From the NCBI GenBank assembly GCA_900617975.1, contig UZAE01013580.1, positions 1 through 15,225 of the forward strand: a stretch of 15,225 nucleotides of DNA, in the 5' to 3' direction. The notes below the pieces were generated by a model, which ran no database searches, had not been told where the DNA came from, and saw only the letters and a list, made by a program, of their open reading frames with translations. Below, one piece after another: positions 8,303-15,225 of the stretch (positions are counted from its first letter, which is position 1; every line of letters begins with the position of its first letter). This DNA is from Rodentolepis nana. Taxonomy: Eukaryota > Platyhelminthes > Cestoda > Cyclophyllidea > Hymenolepididae. A program made the position numbers and the translations under genes.

Positions 8303-11300
8303 ATGGTAAGAATGGAAATGTTGTTTGTATATTTAACTTACTTCCATTAAGGATAATTACGGCCAAAATCAGCCAATGTCAGAGTTAGAAATGCTACGCT
8401 TGAAGATGAATCAGAGGACAGATGAGGTATGCAAGTTTATCATATACTCATTTTCTACGTTTTAGTCACTTGAGAGCACAAGACGAATGGTTACAATGGC
8501 TGAGGAGGTATAAACGAAATTTGTTTTTCATTAATTTAATAATTTCTTTATGTACCTTCTAACTTTTATTAATTCTAAGCTTGATATTATCCCATTATAG
8601 AGTCATCAGATGGGAGCTGCTACTTTGGAGACCCTTCATCACCAAGGAGGTAAGTCGTCCTGTAAGTGGTTGTTTGCTTCCTCGTTGGCAATATTTTGTT
8701 ATTCCTAACGTACCTGAGGTATTTCGTATTACAATGGATCACGTGACTTAGATTATACGAATTAGCACTTATGTGCATTACGCATATATTAATACTCCCT
8801 TCACTCAATATTTTTAATAATAATTTCTTTCACCCCTTCACTGACATTTTCTCCTTGTTTTTGAGGGATAATTTTTTATTTAGTTTTGGTGCTAATTTCA
8901 TCTTTCAGAGTTATAATTAGACTAAAATAAATATTTTGACTATGCATGGTACTAAGTCTTCGGTTTTACTTAATTTGTCTTCTCATCAGAATGCAGGAAA
9001 TTTGCACTTGTCCGGACTTTCTTCCTGCAACCATTGTTTTATTTGGGAATCAATAAGTTACACATAATTTCGACTTAATTTCCTACTTAGTCTATTGATT
9101 GAGCCACACTCAAAGAATTTCAATTTGTTTCAACACGTTGCTCAACACCCTCTAAAATCATATTTCCTTTGATTTTTGTTTCTTTAGGTGCCAATTTCTG
9201 TTTACGTGTTCTAAGGTCACTGGATGCGGAGGTTCTTAGAGGTTGGAAGAGCTGGCCAAAGAACTTCACGATGATTAGGGGGTTTGGGTGTGTGCTGGTA
9301 ATCGGTATGTCAGAATCATGGGCTGCGCAGAATCACGTAATCAGTTAATGAATTGAATGTAATTGGGTAAGAAGTTTCTAGTGGGCAATTTTGTGTATGA
9401 TGACCACTTGAGTCCAGTGGGGCTTAATTGGATGCTCACTGGTGATATTTTACAAATTGATAGCGTTTCCGATCATGGTCAATTTGCCTGAAATATATAA
9501 ACTGCGATGCCCAGAAATCCTAGCCTTTCGAATGAATCCATTGTACTCTTTTCTCACCTAACACAGAACAATTGGATCATGTCAATGATCAAATGAACGT
9601 TATTCATGAGGATATCAAAAATACTGAGAAGAATTTGGATAATTTGGAAAAGTGTTGTGGAATATTCAAATTGCCTTGGAAAAGGTGAGTTTCTTTTATC
9701 TTACCGTTCTAATTGACCAATTTGATTGATTGAATTGAGTGGTAAATGTGTACCTTGTAGGGTCAGTCGCCCTGGGAGCGATAAGCACTTCAAACCCAAA
9801 GATTATTCTACTGTGACAGTTCAACCGACTAATGGAACCTATTCTAAGGACTCAAAAAGAGGTGACGTTGCACAGTCACAACCAAGTGGTCCATTCATTA
9901 CTCGGTTAGTGATCAAATGAAATTCGATTATTATTATTATTATTATCATGTTACTCTGTTAGTATTATTTAATCAGTGATATTAGTTTTGTTATTGATTC
10001 GTGCAATGGAAATAGTTAAATATCTGTCGTCCTTTTGATAGACCACTCATTTTCCCTACTCTCCCTAGGAAAATTTTCTTATATTCTTTAAGCTACTCGG
10101 AACACTTCGTTTCGCAAATTCTTCAGACGTAATTTATAAACAGGACGAAAAATTATTTTTCAAGTCTGAAATAGTGACTAGAATCTTCCATTTCAACGAA
10201 GACATCTTGTCATGCTAATTTTTTTGGCAGTTGACTAATTAATTTTCTTATTTGAGATTGGGAGTTTCGGTCTTTCTGTCAATTGAAAACCCTTTCCTTT
10301 TAATATTTATCTTGAGATTTATTTATTTATTTCAAATGGCAGGCGTTTTGATAGCTGCCATTAGGCCTTTAGCTGACTTCAGTTTTCGCAGAAAGGAGGT
10401 GGAACATCAAAGTGACAAAAGGTCGAGATTGGGGACAGAAGAGTGATTCACAGGTGTAGAGGAGACAGACATGAAGGTAGAGAAGAAAGTTAGGTAAGGT
10501 GGGTACTGTGGAAATGGTCGAATTTTACATACAGTGGAGTCATGGTAGTTTGAAGTCACCTATCGATTTATGGGCATTTTGCCGTATGAGAATACGTTGC
10601 CCAGTGGAGGTAAGTCTATCGCGCATCTCGCATTTATCTTAAAGTAACACTTTCTTTTCTGATATTACTGAAGACGTCTGCTGGTTAATCTTCCTTGCAT
10701 TCAAGGAGGATTGACGGGCTAATGACCTCAAAATTCACAACTGGCCTAAAAAAGTTACAAAAATATTTTTTCCCCTACTAAAAGTAATAGTCCAACCTCT
10801 CAAGCAGAGCAGTCTTCAAACATGTCGTACATATTATTTGTACTTCTTTACTTTTTATTTTATTCGACGTCAACCTCTGAATTCTGACAGGATTTGCCAA
10901 AGTAAAAAGAAAAGAAGAGGCCCTCGAGGTCATCTCAATAAATTTATCTTCGTGTAGCCCCTAAATACTCCTGAAAGTTGGGCAGTTTTCCAAAATTTGT
11001 AAATAAATGCTCGGGTCTAACTCACTCACTCGCTCGCTCTATCGTGCGCCGTAGAATGTTTTTCTTTACAAGCGGGAGTAGTGTTGTAGTTGTCATGGCA
11101 AATGTTTTGCTTTTGTACTGCACCTCGATAAATTGGTAGAGGTTTGCGCTCCTTTTGTCTGTCTGTGTTGAACTCGTTGGGCTTTTTAAGGCGGGCTTTT
11201 TCAACGTTCATTGAATCGTTGAGGTATTCTAATTTAGCCTCCATGACCCAGAACTCGAATTCAAGTGGCAGTTCACTGTGCTAATTTGCAAGTTATCTTT

Positions 11301-14300
11301 CTCCCCTAATTACTCCTATCATCGCAATGAATTAAGTTAGGTCATGTTTGGGTTTGTGGTGGTCGGATTAGCCATCGTCGATGACACCTTTAATGTAACA
11401 CTTAATTCCTCATTTAAGTCGAAATGTAGACCAATGATGTCTTAACATTTTGGGAAGATTTTCAGGGTTCTTCTCAACCTCAAATGCTCCGCCACAAACA
11501 TCACATATTAACTAGAAGTCAACGCTAGAATTAAGGTGTTTAGATAAACCCCAACGATTGTTCAGCATTATTTTTTCCACTACTCTTGTTTCAAGTGTAG
11601 CAATGGCATTCCTGAGAAACGTCTACGGCTTCTCTCTCTCCCCCTTAACCTGCTTTAACCAGTTTAGTTTGCCACGTCATTTACTTAGTGTGCTCTCTGT
11701 TTATTCTGGGAATGGAATATACATATGAGAAGAACATGCAAGCAAGCGTTTTCAGTAAATTTTGAATTTTTTTGCACGCCAACTCTTGGCTGCAGTTTCT
11801 TATACTCCCTCAGAGTACTCCTGTCAATTGTTCCTGAAAGTTCTCGTCCGCGTCATCACTGAACTCGAACAGCCGGTTTTCTGCGTTTGAGGATAAATTC
11901 GGCTGTCACGTATTAACCAAGATGAGTGGGTCACTTTTTCGAAGTCAAATGTCATGATTCTGCCTTTGGATTGTAGTGAATACCCCCTTTACCATCTGAA
12001 ATGGAAGCTTAGGTAACGGAAGATAGAGCTACTTGTTAGTGCAGTTCTCTGGTATGACTTCTTTGCACAAAATCAGTATTTAAAGGATACTTCTATTTTT
12101 ATTTTTTTACTCGAAATGACTTTGTACCCCATCTCAATGAGTTTGAACGAATGCAATATGCCTCCTTATAGTCAAATAACAGGGGTGTGCCATAGACTTA
12201 CCTCCACGTGGTCCACTCTGGGCAGCGTACACTCATACGGCATAATAAATTCTATATTCTGACTCAAACTACCATGATCGCACTGTATGTGGTCATATTC
12301 GACCACTTCTACAGTACTGATCTTGCCCTTTCTCCTCTTTTGCGTCTGTTTGTCTCTTTTACATCTACAAATCACTCTTCTGTCCCACCTCTCCCTCTCA
12401 ACTTGTTGTGACTTTGATATTCCTCCTCCTCTCTGTGAAGCCCGAAATCAGCTGAAGGGCTAATGCTAACTATCAAGAAAGCCTGCCATTTGATGAAATG
12501 AATTATATTCAAATAACAGAGCCACCCAGTCCCCAGCATTTCGAGATGATTGCTTTGCTTTAAGTATTTCTCAAGGATAGAATACTATCGATTGTGCTTG
12601 AGTGAAGATGGCTATGAAGCCGTGTCTGCGAAATTAAGACTCCAATAGGGACACGATTGCTTGGCAAAACATCTTCACAGATTGGGAGTATACACTCAAC
12701 CCACATGCCCTCTATGTAACCTACAGGAGGAAATGGAGAAGACCCACCTGATTCGATGTCCAGCCCTAAAAACAACGACGGAAAGCCAGAGATACTGGGA
12801 AGCAAGAAGACGGCTAATTAGCTGCTATAATGTACCCCCCCCCCCACCCTTGGGGGAAGCTGAAGTCAAAGTTTAAGGGCTAATGATGAATATCACAAAG
12901 CCTGCCATATGAAATAATAATAAGATTCCAATATTTTTTATTCTTATTGATTTAAACTTAAAAGTGATTAGAATTATGAATGGGTGGGCCTTAGAGATGG
13001 ATTGAGGGAGTTTGCGAATATTACGTCACTCAGTTATAATCATGTGTGGGAAGGGGTGGTAGTTTCGGGCCATAATTCACTAACTCCCACTCTTTGATGT
13101 CATACCGTTTGTTTGCTGGTGAATAATGTTTTTTTTGGGATGATAAATTCTGTTATGATAAAAAGGCGTACCTTGCAGGAAAATTTTAACCGTGAAACAC
13201 TCAACTAAATCTCACGGTGACGGTGCGGTCACATTTCACAGAATTTTTGCGCATGAGATCTGCTTTTACAGATCAATGCGCCGATCGGTGCCTAATGTTC
13301 ATTGAAAGGGACGCGTTTAAAGATCTTAATGTTAATGAGAATATCAATAATTTATTTATATCCAAGAGCGGCTTTGTGGTAGTTATCATTAGTCCATTAA
13401 TTGACTTCTGGCTATTAATGTACATTGGATATACAACGACGTTTAACTGTATACTTTGGAGAGATGTGTGTAACTCTTCCAAGAGAACCACTTACAGGGG
13501 CTGTAAAGCAGAGTTAAGATGTGGGTCTTGAAATAGGAGATCCAAATAGCTCCGTCTGAGGTTAGGTCCACTTTATCTATATATTTAAACTTCACTCAAT
13601 TAAATGTTCTCCTTTTTTTCTTCGAAAACATTTGAAGTTTCGCTTTCAAGCTAAATTGGTAGAGGCTTAAGTACACCTTTTTTTTACGGGAAGTGGAGAT
13701 TCGCACTTTCTTTATCACATCCGTTTTTTTTATTCTCCCAATTCTCCTCCTAAGTGCGTGAAAGATCGCGCCTACTTGCTTTAATCTGTCATTAAGGGGG
13801 GAAAGCTATTTATAGCAGTTTATTACTTTGCATAAGGTGGCAGCTATTGAACTTGGCGGGCGGTACGCATATTGTCCGTTTTTCGGTGAATGTGGGGGGA
13901 GGGGGGACTGGCTCTACTCCGCCCCAAGGCACATTAAATTACCAGAATGCTGTTCCCTTTGCACATTCAAAATCCTCAAAAAAAAATTGGTATCCTATCA
14001 TAGAAGTGTTGTTTGGGCGTATTGTTCCAAGCGTGTAGATTCATAAATGTATTTCAAACTTTGAGATTTTCAGAATGGATATGCGTGAAGTAATGGCTAA
14101 GAAATTATTGCTTAATTTAATAGTTTTAATTTATGCACTATTGGCGTTATCATTCACGCTCATATTTCTGAGGTCAGTGATCTCGTGGTCGAAGCATCTT
14201 TTTGAGTGCATATCCACTCCATGGTGTGATCTTTCGCCGAGGGGTTACGGGATCGATTCCTATTGATTCACAACCAGTGATTTGAGTGACCAACCGCCGT

Positions 14301-14987
14301 AGTTACTTCTAATTAGCAGGAGAGAAATGGTAGACTGCAGGTTTCTCGAATGGGTGGCTTTTGAATGTCTTTCTATGTTAATCTTAAGGGAAATTTTGAT
14401 ATCATTGTGAAGCTAGCATTAAGTGAGCTTTGATTGGACCAGTTTCAAATATTCGGTCGAATATGCGCAGAAATGATCGTTTTCTATCCCCAGTTATTAT
14501 ATCGATGCGTCTATGAATTTTATCTACTCTCTTCTAGAATTTTGGATGATGATCGTGAAGACGAGATGGAACAAAATTTGGGCCATGTCTCAAATATTGT
14601 TGGTGAATTGAAAGCCATGGCGACGGATATGAATTCGGAAATTAAAACACACAATGCCAAATTGGAATCAATGGCCAATAAGGTTTTTTTTCAATATATA
14701 TTCAAATGCATCCATATTTTCTTGTGTGTGTTTATTTTACCCACTTTTTCTTCCTCTCATAGACTGTCGATAACCAAGCGAGATTGGAAGCTGCTCAAAT
14801 GCAGGCAACTCGAATTGTTGGGTATGTAGATTTGTTTGCCACTTATTGACTCATTTAAGTAGGATCTTCGAAGTGTAATGAAAGTGATTTTGCTTTTAGA
14901 AAACCTGCCAAACCAAACGATCCACTTATACCTCAACCCGGTTTAGGCATGGTTGCCAAGACAATGGCCAATCAAGCAATGAAATGA
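8303..14987 (+). CDS. SNAP25: SNAP-25, t-SNARE (Qb/Qc), complete gene, 9 coding exons, 240 aa
   Basis: This is the plasma-membrane SNARE that pairs with syntaxin and synaptobrevin to fuse synaptic and dense-core vesicles. Coding exons are 8303-8305, 8352-8426, 8466-8507, 8601-8649, 9567-9684, 9761-9904, 14538-14682, 14763-14821 and 14900-14987; all introns are GT-AG and all frames join. SNARE helix 1 spans about 20-83 (SLESTRRM, GEQLDHV, EKNLDNL), with zero-layer Gln55. The Cys cluster is CCGIFKLPWKR (86-96), with two Cys where vertebrate SNAP-25 has four. The linker ends in QPSGPFITR. SNARE helix 2 spans about 147-211 (EDEMEQNLGHVSNIVGEL), with His182 where human Gln174 lies. Without gaps, both helices align to the vertebrate protein. 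Exon 9 adds 28 residues beyond the usual end (vertebrate 206 aa). The first exon holds only the ATG; ATG 8376 (231 aa) is an alternative start. No stop or frameshift disrupts the gene. Confidence 0.95.
9188..9304 (+). other. Possible cassette exon in SNAP25 intron 4 (117 nt), unproven
   Basis: A pyrimidine-rich acceptor (tttgtttctttag, ending 9187) and a good donor (ATCG|gtatgt, at 9305) enclose 117 nt. The enclosed frame is open for 39 codons when read from exon 4 (phase 1 in, phase 1 out), so inclusion would keep the SNAP25 frame. The peptide includes LDAEVLRGWKSWPKNF. It does not resemble SNARE helix or the alternative exon 5 of vertebrates, and it would fall just after the zero-layer Gln55. 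It may equally be a chance pairing of splice-like sites. Confidence 0.25.
10316..10631 (-). mobile_element. SINE-like element, copy B, in SNAP25 intron 6
   Basis: This is about 316 bp, antisense to the gene, flanked by ATTTATCTTGA (10305-10315) and ATTTATCTTAA (10632-10642), which differ at one position and form a probable target-site duplication. It aligns with copies A and C throughout. On the element strand the head reads ATAGACTTACCTCCAC, followed by ACTCATACGGCAAAATGCCC; the tail ends GCCTGCCATTTGAAATAAA. No clear tRNA A or B box is seen in the head, so the source of its pol III promoter, if any, is unknown. Confidence 0.85.
10684..10715. repeat. Strong hairpin, 14-bp stem and 4-nt loop
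   Basis: GTTAATCTTCCTTG, then CATT, then CAAGGAGGATTGAC form a stem of 14 pairs, two of them G-T wobbles, closed by a four-base loop. It lies about 40 nt downstream of SINE copy B inside SNAP25 intron 6. The loop is too small for a typical microRNA precursor. Its role is unknown. Confidence 0.6.
10716..12171. other. Intronic stretch with a possible antisense retroelement relic
   Basis: No gene is recognised. On the minus strand an open frame from about 11280 down to 11026 (84 codons, first Met at 11244) has a hydrophilic, Lys-rich composition and a Cys/His pattern, ICHDNYNTTPACKEKH. This loosely recalls a gag zinc knuckle lacking one Cys. I could not confirm a family. Short CT-rich stretches occur near 11630. 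Confidence 0.3.
12183..12508 (+). mobile_element. SINE-like element, copy C, in SNAP25 intron 6
   Basis: This is about 326 bp in sense orientation, flanked by perfect 11-bp direct repeats TCAAATAACAG at 12172-12182 and 12509-12519. This is the cleanest target-site duplication of the three copies and defines both ends. The head is GGGTGTGCCATAGACTTACC; the body is pyrimidine-rich; the tail from about 12437 matches the LINE tail (AGGGCTAATG, AAAGCCTGCCATTTGA). It has a 9-nt GTGGTCCAC segment near the head that copy B lacks. The open frames on both strands across it are not genes. Confidence 0.9.
12604..12923 (+). mobile_element. 3' end of the RNase H-type LINE, copy 2, 5'-truncated
   Basis: Translation reads SAKLRLQ-stop-GHDCLAKHLHRLGVY, followed by TQPTCPLCNLQEEMEKTHLI and RCPAL. 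This is the GH...HLHR end of a LINE RNase H domain followed by a C-x2-C...H-x4-C knuckle, then SQRYWEARRRL. One stop (12646-12648) sits where a Thr codon is expected. The 3' UTR repeats copy 1: a C11-ACCCTT-G5 hairpin (12835-12856) and the tail 12856-12923, ending in AAT/AAATA repeats. The 5' truncation is typical of target-primed reverse transcription; its exact start is not clear and could be as early as about 12520, next to SINE copy C. Confidence 0.8.
13350..13411 (-). mobile_element. Truncated LINE/SINE 3' tail fragment
   Basis: The reverse complement runs from AGAAGTCAATTAATGG through CTAATGATAACTACCAC and AAAGCC to ATAAATAAATT. This is the tail shared by the LINE and SINE copies, with nothing recognisable of either body upstream of it. 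It is therefore either a severely 5'-truncated insertion or a decayed remnant. Confidence 0.6.
13412..14171. other. Intronic stretch without recognised genes; G-rich patch
   Basis: Several short open frames overlap here without motifs. A G-rich patch, GTGGGGGGAGGGGGGAC, lies near 13891-13909, and a G7 run near 13796. No repeat partner was found inside the window. Confidence 0.4.
14172..14275 (+). repeat. tRNA-like relic with A- and B-box-like motifs
   Basis: GATCTCGTGGTCGAAGCAT (14179-14197) resembles a tRNA D-arm/A box, and GGATCGATTCC (14250-14260) differs from the B-box consensus GGTTCGANTCC at one base. Their spacing suits a tRNA with a long variable region or a tRNA-derived SINE head. 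Acceptor and T stems pair poorly, so it is not a functional tRNA gene. Confidence 0.35.
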
Positions 14988-15225
14988 AGAGACCTTTTTC
15001 TTGGTTTTTGGAACCCCCCCCCCTCCCCCTCCTCCACCCCATCCGCCCAAAAGCGCTAATTTATACACCACACTTCATTCAGAAACTGCTTTGCATCCAA
15101 CAATCCGTCCACATTTACAATTAAACACAATTTTTCACCTTGATAAAACTTGTGATAAGCTTAAACCTGTTTTCATCATTTTTTAATTAAATAAATCGTT
15201 TTCTGGTTGACATCTTACTTATTAC
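14988..15225 (+). terminator. SNAP25 3' UTR with C-rich tract and poly(A) signal
   Basis: A C10 run begins at 15014 and continues as a C/T-rich stretch to about 15050, only 27 nt after the stop. AATAAA lies at 15190-15195, about 200 nt downstream of the TGA. Cleavage would be expected around 15205-15220. A frame here that appears to encode a Pro-rich peptide is a translation of the C tract. Confidence 0.7.

Larger units (their letters stand above)
9905..14537 (+). other. SNAP25 intron 6, 4.6 kb, repeat-filled
   Basis: The donor CG|gttagt and acceptor cttctag|A split an Arg codon between the linker and the second SNARE helix, the same place as in vertebrate genes (FIRR|VTND). All other introns of the gene are 39-917 nt. 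An (ATT)n run lies at 9928-9946. The extra length comes partly from two SINE copies, a LINE 3' end and a tail fragment, described separately. Retention would give LVIK and a stop at 9918-9920, losing the whole second SNARE motif. Confidence 0.85.

Noticed and set aside
8240..8351. Spliced-leader RNA gene ending in ATG|gtaag
   Set aside because: No Sm-site or stem-loop arrangement is evident after the donor, and a normal cis-spliced first exon explains the sequence.
8650..9566. Duplicate of SNAP25 exon 5 (as the vertebrate 5a/5b pair)
   Set aside because: I looked for a second EQL...CCG-type exon in intron 4 on the + strand and found none; the 9188-9304 segment is unrelated in sequence and phase.
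10684..10715. MicroRNA precursor
   Set aside because: The 4-nt loop and 14-bp stem are too short for a normal precursor hairpin.
12208..12411. Open frames on both strands within SINE copy C
   Set aside because: They lie wholly inside a repeat bounded by perfect target-site duplications and are not preserved in copies A and B.
12661..12876. Small host zinc-finger protein
   Set aside because: The frame is the end of a LINE ORF2 (RNase H end plus knuckle) with a matching copy at the window start and an in-frame stop upstream.

Overview
This window is eukaryotic genomic DNA carrying two spliced neurosecretory genes, both on the + strand. It most likely comes from a flatworm (phylum Platyhelminthes), perhaps a tapeworm. 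That placement is an inference from three things: very small introns (39-93 nt) mixed with a multi-kilobase one, AT-rich spacers with poly(C) and (AT)n tracts, and an active-looking LINE/SINE pair. No species marker is present. There are no operons, Shine-Dalgarno sites, CRISPR arrays or bacterial mobile elements.

Layout: (1) 1-289 is the 3' end of an RNase H-type non-LTR retrotransposon. (2) 290-1800 is unassigned upstream DNA. (3) 1808-1951 looks like a compact promoter with four CCAAT/ATTGG boxes and a TATA box. (4) 1966-4901 is a complete three-exon gene for prohormone convertase 2 (660 aa), with the Asp/His/Ser triad and the PC2-specific oxyanion Asp; a SINE sits in its first intron. (5) 4902-8302 is a 3' UTR and AT-rich intergenic DNA with poly(C) and (AT)18 tracts. 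(6) 8303-14987 is a complete nine-exon SNAP-25 gene (240 aa). Its 4.6 kb sixth intron separates the two SNARE halves and is filled with repeats: two SINE copies, a LINE 3' end, a tail fragment, a strong hairpin and a tRNA-like relic. (7) 14988-15225 is the 3' UTR with a C-rich tract and an AATAAA signal.

The two genes act in one physiological route. PC2 cleaves neuropeptide precursors in dense-core vesicles, and SNAP-25 is the plasma-membrane Qb/Qc SNARE that drives vesicle fusion. They have separate upstream regions and are 3.4 kb apart, so their adjacency may be chance.

The most interesting signals are as follows. A roughly 316-326 bp SINE-like family is present in three copies, each with an 8-11 bp target-site duplication, and it shares its 3' tail with a LINE found in the same window. 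The SNAP-25 has histidine at the zero-layer glutamine of its second SNARE helix, only two palmitoylation cysteines and an extra 28-residue C-terminal exon. SNAP-25 also has a start codon isolated in its own coding exon, and a possible frame-preserving 117-nt cassette exon lies at its zero-layer position.
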